Shown here: piece by piece, positions 28,980 to 41,904 of the stretch
Layout of the letters: every line of letters begins with the position of its first letter
Position numbering within the stretch: position 1 is the stretch's first letter
NCBI RefSeq assembly: GCF_000003815.2
Contig: NC_049990.1
Coordinates: 14,282,533-14,346,532, forward strand
DNA from: Branchiostoma floridae
Lineage: Eukaryota > Chordata > Leptocardii > Amphioxiformes > Branchiostomatidae
DNA: 64,000 bases
Direction: 5' to 3'
The notes under the pieces: generated by a model
The model's database searches: none
The model's input: the letters and a program-made list of their open reading frames with translations, nothing else
Told to the model about the DNA's origin: nothing
Translations under genes and position numbers: made by a program

Positions 28980-31900
28980 ATGGTTCGACTACTCACCATC
29001 AACACGCGAGGCTTAAGGAAACGAACGGTACGGCAAACTGTTTTTCAATACCTTAAAACTAAGAATATAGACATTGCTTTTATGCAAGAAACTTACATCA
29101 GCAGTGCTGATATAGAGACATGGAAGACAGAATGGGGAGGAATGCTTTACGCACACCCTGGTACCTGTCAAAGTAAAGGACAAGTTATTTTGATATCTAA
29201 AGGTTCCAACATTGAAAATGTGGAATTTAAAGATATATTTGAGAGGGTCATCGGTATAAAATTTATAAGTCAAGATGAAACATTTGTGTGCTTTAATGTC
29301 TATGCTCACAACGATGTTGTAAGTAAAAAGAAATTCTATGCACAAATTACAGACTGTATACAAAAGCATCACTGGGAGCAAGGACATCTAATCTTAGCTG
29401 GTGACTTTAATTCTGTAGTTAACAATGATTTAGACAACATTGCTGGGAAATATCATAGTAAATTAGAAGTAAAAGCATTCAATGATTTGATTCATGATCT
29501 CGATCTCAGAGACCCTTGGAGAACTTTACATACAGATGAAAAAGAATATACTTGGTCAAAACGAAGCCCGTTTGTTGCAAGAAGACTAGATTACTTTCTA
29601 ATCAATGAAATTACGCTTGAAAGTGTTATCTATTGTGAAATATGCTCTTTCCCATGTTCAGATCATAGATCTGTTCTATTGGAAACATCACCAACAACTA
29701 GAAAGAGGTCCTTCATACTGGAAATTTAACGATTCTTTCTTAAAAGATAAAGTTTTTCTTGACGGGGTTAACACCATTATTGAAAATGTAAACAAAGACT
29801 TAAGTGAAAATGTTACAAGAAATAAACAGGTGATGTGGGACTTTTGTAAAAATAAAATAAAGAACTTTTCAATTAATTATGGAAAACAAAAAAAACATTC
29901 GAAAGGAAATCAAAGCACAAAGGTATCGAAAAAAAAACTAGACAAAATGGAAAAACAATTAGCAGCTGATCCTAACAATCAAAACCTGCAAGAACAAATC
30001 AGGAAACAAAAAACGGAGTTTGAAATACTTGCTCTGCATAAAGCACGTGGAGCACAGATTCGGTCAAAGGTTAATTGGATTGAAAACGGTGAGAAAAACA
30101 CAGCTTACTTTTTACAATTAGAAAAGGCACGTGCTTCCCGTAATGTGATTACTAGTATTAAGAGACCTGAGGGCTCTGTTATAACTGAACAAGGTGAACT
30201 GTTGAGTGAACAAGTTAGATACTATAGAGAACTGTATAAAGAGTCTGATATATTTGATGATGATAGATATGAAGATTTTGTTAAGGATTTAGATTTCCCA
30301 ACATTAACAGAAACACAGAGTGAATCATGTGAAGGACTGTTAACAATGTCGGAATGTACAGCTGCACTGCATGCTATGACAAATGGTAGTCCAGGTCTGG
30401 ACGGTCTGACAGTTAATTTTTACAAAGTGTTTTGGAGCAAAATTAATATTATGGTATTGAATTCACTGAATGCAGGTTTTGTTAAAGGTCATTTATCATC
30501 CACACAGCGCAAAAGTGTAATAACCCTGCTGTTTAAAGGTAACGAAAACAAAGAAATAAGTAGGGATCAGCTGTCAAATTGGAGACCTATTTCCCTAACA
30601 AACACTGATTACAAGATAGGTGCTAAAGTATTGGCAAACAGACTACAGAAGGTAATCACTGTTATTGTAGGTGAAGAACAAGCAGGTTATATAAAGGGTC
30701 GATCTATACTGAACAATATTCGTGCCATTGATGATGTTATTTGTTTTACTAAAGACCGGAAAGTACCCGGGGCAATTTTGTTCTTAGATTACAGTAAAGC
30801 ATTTGATACCATATCCAAAGATTTCATTATAAAAGCTCTAGAGAAATACAACCTAGGTCCAGACTTTGTAAACTGGGTCAAAGTTTACACAAAGAATGCA
30901 CAAAGCTGCCTCAATCACTGTGGACACTTGTCAGATTGGATCGGTCTTGAAAGAGGAGTGCGGCAGGGGTGCTCCCTGTCCGCTCTCCTCTTTGCCTTAG
31001 CAGTAGAGGTTTTTGCTCTCAGGATTCGCCAGTCTGATGAGATCAAAGGAATTTTTTTTCCGTCATTTGATGACCACACAGTAGAAGCCGGTATCTTCCA
31101 GTACGCAGATGACACAGAGCTGGTCCTGGGTGATAAGGCTTCAATTATGAAAAGTTTAGACTTAGTTGAAAAGTTTTCTATCTTTTCTGGCTTACGTTTG
31201 AATAAAGGGAAAACGGAAGCCATGTGGCTAGGCCCTTGGGCTGACTGAAATGGACTTGTAGGGTAAAATGTTTAGGGGTTATATTTTCATCCACACTCTC
31301 TGCTTTCGAAATAGTTGACAATTGGAACGACAAATTTTGTAAAATGAAAAAGTTGCTTTCTTCTTGGGCTCCAATAAACTTAAGTCTGTTAGGAAAAATA
31401 TTAGTACTTAAAAGCTTGATTGCATCTCAACTCTCCTACATGTTAAGTGTTCTTGTTCCACCGGAAAAGTTTCTGAACGATGTTAATTCCATGTTCTACA
31501 GGTTTTTGTGGAAAAAAGATCGTGTTAAACGTAATGTATTAATCCAGGATTACACTGTAGGTGGTCTAAAGATGCCTGATATAAAAATCATACATAAAAC
31601 ATTTCTAGTAAAATGGGTTAAGAAATTGTTACATCAGACTGACAATGCATATGCTCCTATCTGGAAAAAAATCCAGTTAAGTTATCTACATAGATTTGGT
31701 CCCAATGTTTGTATTTTTAGGTTTAATTGTAATATGGCACAATTTCAACCCTGTAGCTATATACAGTCATTACCTGACTTTTATAAGAAACTAATACAAA
31801 CTTGGTACGAATTTAAGGTAACTAACACAATAGACGATGTATCAGAGGAAAATATACCTTGGCAACTTTTGTGGAATAATGTATGTGTCACCTACAAAGG

Positions 31901-32681
31901 TAAAATGTTATATTTCCGTAATTGGGTTAAGAAAGATATTTTGTTTATCAATGATATTATCGACTGCTGTGGAAATTTGATGTCTTTAAATGAGTTGAAA
32001 AGCATTGTAGGAGATCACCCCAGCTTGTTATTTCAGTACAATGCGCTACGCAATGCTATTCCTTCCAAATGGGTAGGATTTCCTCATTCAGAACGTAAGG
32101 TACCAGCGATCAAATAACTTGGAAAAGAGATTTACTCGCAAAGCAACACATTTTTCAAAAATATTTTAATCTCCCAGAAAGCAGTCGTGACCATAGGGCA
32201 AAGCTTTTGGGAAAAACGTCTACAGCAATTTGACTTTCAAGTTGTTCCGTGGAAGAAAAGTTGAAAAGCTTTATTCTACATCACAAAAGAACCCAAAATA
32301 CGATCCTTGCAGTGGAAAGTATTGCATAATGTATACCCCACAAGGGTCAAGTTGTATAAACAAGGTATTACAGACACTGACAAATGCCAGTCATGTGGTT
32401 CTGTGGACTACGTTGAACACTTTTTTTATGAGTGTAAATGTGTAAAACCTTTATGGACGCATATTGAAAAACTGTATTGTATCAATTATGGCACATCTGT
32501 ATCATTACACTTGCATCATGTAATTGTTGGCTATAAGCTCTATAACATTGTCCAATTTAAGTATATAAACATGTTGATAATGATTGGAAAACACACTATT
32601 TCAAAATACAAATACGGAAAGTATGTGGGAACGATAACGTCACTTTTTGAGCAAGAGTGTGTACTAAGAGGTATTTCTTGA
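28980..32681 (+). pseudogene. LINE ORF2: endonuclease and reverse transcriptase, broken
   Basis: The APE-type endonuclease lies at 28980 to about 29690 (TINTRGLRKR, FMQETYIS, LAGDFNSVV, CSDHRSVLLE). The reverse transcriptase follows in another frame to about 31245: NWRPISLTNTDYKI, EEQAGYIKGRS, LDYSKAFDT, RQGCSLSALLF and the active-site YADD. The region after the RT continues at 31344 to 32117 and 32307 to 32681, the last part holding a C-x2-C...H-x4-C element. There are frame breaks near 29695, 31245, 32117 and 32290, so no full-length protein can be made. The NWRPISL and QAG(Y/F) motifs point to the L1/Tx1 group. Confidence 0.88.
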
Positions 32682-32768
32682 TTCTCTGTAATATCTCTGT
32701 AACATTGTAAATGAAAAATAAAGTCCATGGCTACGGACCATGGGAGGATCTTACAAAAAAAAAAAAAA

Positions 32769-32783
32769 AATTTGCTCTACCCA
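32769..32783 (+). repeat. Target-site duplication, 3' copy
   Basis: Matches 27803 to 27817 exactly. Confidence 0.9.
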
Positions 32784-33881
32784 CACACAGCTGTTTGGAC
32801 CTACACCAACTACCAGAAGCGATGGGTGGAGAAAACTAGTAACGTGTAGACTCCGAGCAAGCTCGACGGTGTGAGAAGGGAAAATGAGCACGCAATCAGG
32901 CTTCAAGCGAATCTCAGACCTGTTCGCCAAAGCCCCTCGCAAGGCATTCAATGGGACAAGAGACACGAAGGCGATTTGTATCGTCGAGCAGTTTCTTGTA
33001 AAACTTTCGGCGAAGGGGTCCAAGGGTGACCTGATATTACAACTGCGTCCAAGAGGTGTTGTTTTTGCAATAAGTTATATTGTCTGCCATAAAATTTTCA
33101 ATAACCGATAAACCGCAAGGTTTCAAAGAAATAGCTGTTGCTAGAAGTTGAATTGTTAGACCTTGCCATGAAACTTGTGACAAATGAAGACGATGTTATT
33201 GGCATGGGTAGCGAGGCAGAAAAACTGCTGCTGTCAGAGGAAGTTGCGAAGCTAGAGCTAGCTTGCCTAATTACTCGTAATTTTTGCTACTTATTCTTTA
33301 ATACAATTGTCAACCAGCAGTCACTTACATTAATTTAGCTATCAGTATTTTCGGCAAAGTTAGTACGTTGATGTACATTGTACTAATATACGAAACAGTC
33401 ATGTTCACACTGCTGTACACCTATCAAATATGAAGATTGATCCACAGATTCAGTAACGTATGTTGATCACACACATACCCATACAACAATCTTGCTGAAA
33501 AAGGTACAATGTGACTAACAGTCCACGTATATTGTTGCAATATTCTTCTTACTGAGTATCTTTTTCAGACTCAGGGGTGCATATCTGTAACAACCACAGA
33601 GAAAAAGCTCGGATGGAGTAAGAAAGAATGAGAGATCATGGAGTGATCGACGCTTAGCGCACAGTGCTGACACTCCTCAGGAATATTGCAGCTGCAACTC
33701 CTGAAGATTGCAAATAAGGTTTAGGATATAATGACATTATAGGATCACTCAAAGTGTGTTAAACTTCTGGTGGTATGGTATAGAACCATCTTAGAGATTT
33801 ATTTTCATATATATCGTAAAGTGTACAAAGAAGAAGTGAAGAAATACGACAACATCGTCAAAACTACGAAAGACAAAATTT
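32784..33881. other. Stretch with one possible short exon
   Basis: A plus-strand open frame from ATG 32884 to 33111 starts with a plausible coding segment (STQSGFKRISDLFAKAPRKA) and could splice at a GT near 33028. I recognise no family. The rest looks non-coding. Confidence 0.25.
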
Positions 33882-34163
33882 ATGTGGAAGGTTCTAGAAA
33901 AATTCAACTTTGGCTCCTCGTTTATCAGTGCAATAAAATGCATGTATAATGATATTAGCAGCACCATCAGTAAAAGAGGATGGTTATCTGACTTCTTTCC
34001 CTTAAAAAAAGACCAAGGCTGTCCCATATCTGCTCTTTTATTCATCCTCACAGTAGAGATTATGGCTGTAAAGATCAGACAGGCACAAGACGTGGAAGGA
34101 ATTAAAGTTAAAACCCATTCTAATGAAACTGCTGACATTGGTATGATAACCTATGGCCTTTAG
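33882..34163 (+). pseudogene. LINE reverse-transcriptase fragment
   Basis: Reads KFNFGSSFISAIKCMYNDIS and then a decayed Q-G-C-P-I-S-A-L-L-F motif, the middle of an L1/Tx1-type RT. Both flanking domains are missing. Confidence 0.65.
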
Positions 34164-35632
34164 ACATCAGACAACATGACCCCGTCTCTTCTCCTCTTTG
34201 ACAATACCCCGATTCTTCTCCTCCCTGACATGAGTAGTTCATGTAATGTTATTGAAAGTCAGAATGTTGTTTTTTTATCTGCAGAATCACTAGTATACAA
34301 ACGTCCAATCGACCACATGGGACAGAATTACCAGTACTTCTTGGCATGATCACCGACCAATTCATTCTGTTTAAGTTCGGATTTTGTGCCTCGACAGAAA
34401 AAGCCACCTATAACGGCTACATATGGTGTCTAAATATCTAGAGGCTAAATATCGATTAAGTTTCAGCATCACCAAATTTCTTCAACAGAAATATGCCTAT
34501 ATCTAACGTTATCCATCGATGGAGGGATTTAGAACACAAGTCATTTTGTTTTGCATTAAAATACATTGATACAAAACTCGAATTGCTGACATTGAAACGT
34601 AAACAATATGATTTACAGTGATAGTTAAGTTAATTTTGGCCTCTCGGGAAAAGATGGTGTGTCAGCTTTGCCGCGCGCGGGAATACTGGTAACTTGATAT
34701 CCGCCTTCCAGTCGGAAGTGACAGTCTAGTGCAGTCTGACACAAGTGCCAGTCGGCAAGGTCTATAGTACAGTGTTTCTATCACTACATGTTTCCGTTCG
34801 TCTTTGGTGATACATGTTATTTGAAATCTCTGACAATTGGCAGAAATATTTTTATAATAAGACCAGAGGTGTCGTGAGGTTTTCTTGCAATTGCGTCTGT
34901 CGTATTAATATATACATTGTATTCATCAGAAGGTAATGTTTGTACTTGATGATACGGCTGTTTTAAGTCTCGGATAAAATTGAAAAGGGATTATTTCATT
35001 TGCCTTGCTGCTAAATAATTAACATAATAAATAAACCGCACACGGGACGAAAAAAAAGCGATATTTAACAAGATGCACATCTATTAAATAGGCCTTACAT
35101 TAATCATTGTCGGTCTACAGCATGTAGAATGCTTTGTAACATCTAGTACTGATGGTATTTCTGTCAATTTCATCCAGGTTTGCTAAGCTCAATGGTTGAC
35201 ACTACTTTGCAGCGGGGTGCATGCCCATTGTTTATTTGAGGACGTATGATATGAAAGGCACAACTGTCTCGAAACTATGCATGAATCGTAAAATTACCTA
35301 AGTGCAACTTGTATCACATTTACAACATAAAACGTCTTGGATCCAAGGTCATATGAATTTATTTGTAGCATTGCCATTCGAAGCTACATGAAAACTGTCG
35401 TTAAGCGACATTTTGTCAAAAATCAACTGCAGTAATTGACATTTCCTGGATAATTATAAACCTGGCAAGTTAAAGAAAATTATGTTTGATTTGAGGTCAC
35501 GTGAGATATTACCAGCATTTATTCTAGGCATGTGACTTCGTGTAACCAATCAAACTTTCTCATTATTTACAAATGTACTCAGTCAGTGAGCACACCAAAA
35601 TCTGTTCATTAGTAGCTCGTGCTCAAGCTTAC
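34164..35632. other. Non-coding stretch
   Basis: No coding, RNA or repeat structure that I can name. Confidence 0.35.
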
Positions 35633-38120
35633 CTGATGTACTCATGCTCCTCCTCGTGTACATCTTTCTTGCCACCTAGGAGTCCGCAGATACACAAGGC
35701 CATTACGGCAGTGAAAAATCTGGCAACTCGGGATTTCTTCTTCTCTTCTAACTTCTCAATTAGAACGGCAGTGGACGCCTTGCGTCCGTTCGTCGCCTTT
35801 GTTTAAGAAAAAATGCGGATATAAGCAGGTTGAGGGCATTCTAGAAATGTCACCTTTAAAGCATAAGAAGACACAGGGGGGGCAATTTTTCACCAACTTG
35901 TATTTGGTAATTGCATGCAATTAGCCTTGTTACGAACAACTTGTATTTGTTCCATGTCTCCTTGCATGCTGGTTTCGACATGGGTTTTGATGCACTGTAG
36001 ACTAGTGGTCCCCCAGTACACATGCCCTCGTTGGAATGGCCGCGGTGACGCAATTCTTTTTCCACACCAATGTGGAGTTTGTTCGTCTTCTGTAACCTAT
36101 AATCAATATAGACAGATGAAGGCTATCGCAAAGGGCATAATTGGTGAACCCTGCTGGTGGTATAGGTAGCAAAAGCATATGATTTCTAAAACCTACAAGA
36201 AATAAAGAAAAAGAAAGACATACATGGCTTACTCATGATAACACAATGTACATGTATGTCATTCACGTAATCACCCGGCATAGGCTAAGTCGTACAGAAT
36301 CGTAACAACTATGTTTCCTAATGTTTTCTGGGTCCATTCGCTGGTCTGTCTTGGTTATGCTGCCAAATAGGATGTCTCAGATCCACGGTGCGTGCTTATT
36401 TGCAAAGACTTCCATACGGTCTGGGCTGTAAAGCGGGAACTACTTGTCACAAACCTGAGCTCTATACAGAGCCAGCCGAAAGTCTCCAACCAATTGTAGG
36501 CAGACCCTTTCCTGCAAAAAGATAAAGCTTTATTCAAACATATACAATAAAGACACTATTGCATGTTAAATTTGATTAAAAACTCTAACCAATCATACAG
36601 CTGCCCATTCTGAGTTATAACATCTCAAAGAATCGCGCATTATAAATCCCCAGCAAAAACTTGTCTGATGCTGCCAAAGAGAAGACAGTTATTCTGTATA
36701 CCAATCGAAGCAAGCAAATGATCCACTTTACCAAGGATGGACTCACATGGAGACTTCATCGCATACAAGGACCTTCAGGTTTTAAATGCGTATAAAGATT
36801 CACCAAATCCTCTCATTTGCTTGTAGTTGTTACTTGCTTCCTTCTGACCCAGCCCTAAACTGTAAAAAAAACTGTCGTTCCATTGATAGGAAGTGTGGCT
36901 TTTCCAGTTTGAACTACAAAAGCCAATCCTTATTTCGACTTTGTCAAATGTGTGCTGCATGTTAGCTACGATAATCCTGACAACATCTGTTTTACCACTG
37001 TCCGATACAAGAATGGCCCTACAATCTGAAACGTAACAATACATCAAATGTTATCTTTCACTTTGTCTTTCTCGTTTCTCAATCTTTTGTGTAGGGTGCA
37101 GGGCGCTCGTATCATTGCGAGGCAAAAAGACCTGTAACATTGTATATTGTTTCTATAATCAGGTAGATTCATCATTCAAATTGCTTATAAAACAATGAGT
37201 TGAAGAAAGACTGATTGCAGCTGTAGGGTGTCCAGACAACTGCAGCAGCAGGACACAGTGGACAACAAGAACAAATTGCTAATGCCGCATGTTAGAGATG
37301 CAAGTGGTGCTGCGCCAAAGACGCTTTAAGATAGTGCTTCATTCTCTTCCTTGGCGTAATGATAATGATGTCGTAATGGTCATTGGGTCACGATGACCAA
37401 GCTGATCATGATAAAGACAGTGATGATGATCACTGTCACTTTCAGTTTCTAATTATTGTGAATACATCAAAATGTAACTTTTTGCTTAGTTTTTATTGCA
37501 GGCAGTATTCAGTTACCTGCTTTCTGTGTTTACATCAGGTGTATAAAGTATGTTCAAAAGTTTGTTTGATTTATTGGCACTTTTGGGATATATTTGAATG
37601 GTGCTGGTAACGTTTATCTGGTGCAGGTAACCGTTACCTGCACCAGTGCGGGTAGACAAAACAGGACTTCGAGCCCTGCCTTATCAGCAAGTCAATATTT
37701 CATGACAGAAATGTAACATTTTGATCAGTGATGGGGTGACTGTGTTGTCATACAATGATACATAGTGTTAAAGATCTTGGCAAAGTTGCGCTCGGTCACC
37801 TGAAAGTGCGGATTCGCCGCCTGCATTACCTCGAGTGTTAGGGCCCACTTGGACTTGTGAAGACATTGGTGCGGTAGAACAGCATTAATTCTTTGATGGC
37901 TTTGTCTGGAAAAGCAAACATGTTAGCATAAATGTGTGTAAGATAGATAACGGGTTGTATTGACAGCATTGTAGAAGAATGTATTTGATATTCTTAGAAA
38001 AAAGGCTAAACATATGCATGTACGTTCCTGCCGTAGATGTATGATAGAGGCCATCAAGCAGGCTGGTCAGAGGTCCGTGTCCCTTCTTTATAGAAGCTTT
38101 CTACACCAATTCGTCTGCAT
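35633..38120 (-). pseudogene. Degenerate paralogue of the multi-exon gene near 45 kb
   Basis: Exon-like pieces on the minus strand correspond in order to those at 44.7 to 45.9 kb. A GPLTSLLDG segment near 38090 matches 45826 to 45943. The 36545 to 36300 piece (YRAQV, DRMEVFANKHAP) matches 45255 to 45033 but has internal stops. The 36100 to 35920 piece matches 44861 to 44740. A further open exon with good splice sites spans 35796 to 35633 (ends CATCAG/GTAAGC) and has no obvious partner. Stop codons in at least two pieces indicate a pseudogene. Product unknown; see the gene at 43026 to 44590. Confidence 0.5.
35900..36740. repeat. Segmental duplication, copy B
   Basis: Near-identical blocks with 44730 to 45560: the CGCGGTGACGCAATTCTTTT region, CATACGGTCTGGGC, the TTCCTGCAAAAAGATAAAGC region and ACCAATCATACAGCTGCCCA, in the same order and orientation, with indels. 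Confidence 0.8.
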
Positions 38121-38965
38121 TAGACCTCTGAAAAAGAAGTAGATGCATACGATTTCAAAACAATAGAACATATCCCAATATCCCTGTTATATCAGATTTA
38201 TTAAGTCTTTGATCATTCTTGTTTGACAAATCTATGTGCAATGTATATACATGGTGTAGTAATTCTTATGCCGTTCATTAAGAACTTCGACCATAGAACA
38301 AGCCTCGTTGATGACCACTTTAGCAAACGTCTCGGTAGTCTAATTACAACAGGCCAGTCACGTCTTGTTCTTGTAGCTCCTCCTTCACGATGTCAGCTTT
38401 GTCATATAGAGCCTGGGCCTGAAAAATGAATGCGGTCTCGTGTAATGTAATGTGTTTTTCTTTTATCTGAGATCTTTCAGATAAGAATAACGGGATATTC
38501 AGAGTAGGATTTTTCTTTGACCGTAACTTATTTACTGTTAAACAACTATCAGCCATGACATCATTATTTTTATCCAAACGTTCCACATTGCTGAATTGGG
38601 CAGGGACGTCAAAATAAAATAGTGAAATAATTCCACTGTACAGCTGACTTATAAAACCTACAGCTTCTGAAGGAGTGATACCGATCAAACATTTGACTGC
38701 AATATAAAAGATGGTGGCGTCTGGCATCTAAGTACTGAGTACAGTATAGGGCGACTCTTGTTTTAGGGTACAGAGATCTGAAACACTCGGGCATGTGTTC
38801 ATCGACCTGGGCCCTTACAGGCCAGATAGGCAATGAACCAAGGATGTGGTAAAAGTAATTATCACATGTGATGATAACTCTTGATACAATGGGAACACTG
38901 ATATCAAATCTAACAGCAAGACAGTTTCGACAAACCACACTTACAATAACATAAAACAAGAAAAA

Positions 38966-39560
38966 CTAATCAAAACAGCACAGACTTTCGTTTTTGCATG
39001 ATATCTCTCGTGCTCTCTTGCCTTTCTGGATCTGAGCCAAGGTTATCATTCTAGTTGCTGTGGGCTCTAAAGATTTATATGTCCTAAATGTCATATACAT
39101 AGTACAAGACATACAAGAGGTTGACGGTTCCGTCTGAGAGGTCAATGGAGGCTGGGTGGTCAAGGTGGTCTCTCCAGAGCTTTTCCAAAGTTTTGGGGTT
39201 GAACGGACTTATCCCGGTTTTTGCAAAACTGACTATATTTTCTGGAGTAATTTTCGCATATTGCACACAGTTAGCTTTCTTCGCCTGGAATTTATGGCTT
39301 GCTGTCTGTAATCCTTCCTATGTAGTCACCCATTTCGCCTTCAAGACTGAGAAGATTTTCGCGTCCAGGGGCTGAGTAAAGTCTGATGTGTGGGGAGCAG
39401 TGCATAGATAATGATGTTTTGTGCGACGGCATATTGAAGAACTATAAGTGAGAGGGTGGCTGGTATGTTGATCAAGGATGAGGACGACAGGCCTTGTCTT
39501 GTTGCAGTTTGCAAAAGAATACCTTGAACAAAAACACTATTCAAATAGGTGTTTGATGAA
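38966..39560 (-). pseudogene. pogo/Jerky-type DDE_1 transposase remnant
   Basis: On the minus strand, pieces in shifting frames follow DDE_1 order: RPVVLILDQHTSHPL (second catalytic Asp), SDFTQPLDAKIFSVLKAKW, then TPENIVSFAKTGISPFNP near the C-terminus. It is frame-broken and has stops, so it is a fossil. It lies upstream of the pseudogene block at 35.6 to 38.1 kb in the same orientation, as the second remnant at 46.7 kb does relative to the 45-kb block. Confidence 0.7.
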
Positions 39561-41056
39561 GCCAGACGATGTGTTTGTGTACAAAGCTCCTGGTGGTCCT
39601 TCCTCGCTGAACTTACATGATGGAAATATTTTTATCTTAAAAAAACAAACATTGGAGGGATAACGGCTCCTCTCGCCGACACACAGGCCATGACAGATTA
39701 TTTATTTTCCTTGCCTTAGTATGTACTAGGCGTATATTTTGCTAGAACGCTGCATGTGGTCACTACCACCACAGACACAGGTCTTCCTTGTAACAGATAC
39801 AGCTGCTATCTTCTTTCTCGTCCCAGAGTGCATTGCACTTTTACTTTTTAGATGTTAGATAATTAAAGATCTTTGGAAGTTCAAAATTAAGTCAAAAATT
39901 CCTTAATAATATCTTGATTGTTCATTGTTCGAAAGTGTACTTGAGCCAAGTAAAATCCTGGAATTGCTTGGAAAGTTCATCTTTACATTTGATTCCTAAT
40001 AGTTTGAATATTTCCTAACAAGCTGACATGCTCCACACTCACACTTTAACACAAGCGTACTGATATCATTGCAACTGGTGTATCGGATATATGATATACA
40101 TACAGTATGCATATCAGTGTCAATATTTGACAGTGGCAGGCATATTACATGATGTTTTTGCATGTTAACTGAGTCAGTGTCTACATTTTGATTGTGTGTC
40201 AAGGTTGAATTCCACAGCTTGCTCAGTAGACAATTGAAAACGGATTAGGCATAACATAATTTGCCTCTACATCTATCAGTAGAGATCCAGTTGAGAAGTG
40301 TGCATCATACAATCTGTTGCACTCTCTAATTGCTTCAACAAACGTGGACTTTTCCTTTACGTAGAGGTCGTCTGTCAGGTGTCATATTGTGGCTCGGTCA
40401 TATTGGTGTCTACCCCAATGCAGGAACAGCAATGCACGCTTGTCGTCGAGCTTCTGTCACATTTTGCAGTTGCCTCCGCGGAAAATGACACTGTATAGTA
40501 GTACGCCAAAAGTTTTCACCTCTTTCAACAGCAAAGGACGTGTGAGCACCTCTGGGTCTTTACAGACGGCAAACTCCTCCACGAACTCTGTTCGGATGAC
40601 CTCCCACCCCAAAAATAAGGCAGTTTGCAGGAATACAATTCGATCGTACTTGGGCTTTGGGGGTGACTCACCATATTCATGCGCTTTTCGGAGGCGCATG
40701 AATATGGGCTAATACATGCTGTATAAATGTTTATTGATGCATAAGAATTGTGGTATGGCCCTTGCCCGGGTAATATCCCATTTGGTCCATGTGCCAGTAG
40801 CTTCTTAAGTAGAAGAAACCTGGACAATCTATAACAAAGAAAAGTTTGTAGAGTTGCACGGTTGTTGCAGTGGACGATACATCTCAAGGACATGTGTGTA
40901 ACCTTCTGCTGAATGTAAAGACTGCTCCCATTTATCCAGTAGGATGCAGGAGCTATGTCCAGTATCAGGGTGAAGTGCACGAAGTTTGGGTGTACGAAGC
41001 TGTACTAAGTTACAACCGTTTCCCACTGGCTTTGAGGCTATATCAGGAGTCACAGA
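39561..41056. other. Mostly non-coding, one unassigned open frame
   Basis: A minus-strand frame at 40457 to 40699 reads like protein (KYDRIVFLQTALFLGWEVIR, then EVKTFGVLLYSVIF) but I recognise no family and see no clear splice sites. A 14-bp hairpin sits in its 5' part. Confidence 0.25.
40671..40707. repeat. Perfect 14-bp hairpin
   Basis: Stem CCATATTCATGCGC (40671 to 40684) pairs with 40694 to 40707 around a 9-nt loop. Confidence 0.9.
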
Positions 41057-41455
41057 TGACGTCAAAACATTTATTGGTTGACGTAATCTAACTTCGTGCA
41101 GTAGGCAGGGTAGGTCAACAAGTGTGCGAAGTTGTCCTAAGTTGTGCAAAGTTACGTGACGTCATCTAACTTTGGACAGTGGGTAGGGTAGGTCAACAAG
41201 TGTGCGAAGTTGTCCTAAGTTGTGCAAAGTTACGTGACGTCATCTAACTTTGGACAGTGGGCAGGGTAGGTCAACAAGTGTGCAAAGTTGTCCTAAGTTG
41301 TGCAGTTACGTGACGTCATCTAACTTTGGACAGTGGGCAGGGTAGGTCAACAAGTGTGCGAAGTTGTCCTAAGCTGTGCAAAGTTACTTGACGTCATCTA
41401 ACTTCGTACAGTAGGCAGGGTAGGGCGGCATGTGAACGAAGTTGTCCAAAGTTAA
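41057..41455. repeat. About 78-bp tandem repeat with CRE palindromes
   Basis: Units of 76 to 78 bp start at about 41116, 41194, 41272 and 41348, with degenerate flanking copies. Each carries the palindrome TGACGTCA (41157, 41235, 41311, 41389; one more upstream at 41057), the consensus CREB/ATF site, plus conserved GGTCAACAAGTGTGC and GTTGTCCTAAG segments. Confidence 0.9.
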
Positions 41456-41904
41456 TTAATACATAGTAAAAACTTATATATGTGTAAATAAGATACACAC
41501 CACTCGCGCATATAAATAAATAAAATATAGATGCACATTAATCAGCACAAAATCAATGTTCATGCATTGTAAAAAAATTCATTTATTTCAAGTCTTTTTG
41601 TCTTTTAATTCTCCTCTTAACGTTCGTTTTAACAATGCACACAAAATAATTTAAGTTCACTCTTAATATTATATTTCCCTTTTTTTACGTCACTTCTAAA
41701 TACAAGTACCTGAAAACATATCCCCTATCTATTTATAAACTACATGTATTGCAGTCATCTTTCACTACTTTGTATCATAAGAAGTAGTAGTTGTTATTTT
41801 ATTCCTTGTAATTTAACAATTAATTGAAGTACTTCCACCATTTAGTACATAAGTATGCCATTTTCTGCCTGCACTGTCACACCCCTTTTACATAGAAAGA
41901 CTGT

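Larger units (their letters stand above)
27818..32768 (+). mobile_element. L1/Tx1-like non-LTR retrotransposon, 5' truncated
   Basis: The insertion is bounded by a perfect 13 to 15-bp duplication and ends in poly(A) at about 32755. It contains the ORF1 C-terminal part with two zinc knuckles and a full-length but broken ORF2 (APE endonuclease, reverse transcriptase, C-terminal C-x2-C...H...C). Because it begins inside ORF1 it is a dead-on-arrival copy. The perfect duplication suggests it is fairly young despite several frame breaks. Confidence 0.9.

Noticed and set aside
41057-41455. CRISPR array
   Set aside because: Repeats are contiguous with no unique spacers, and the genome is animal.
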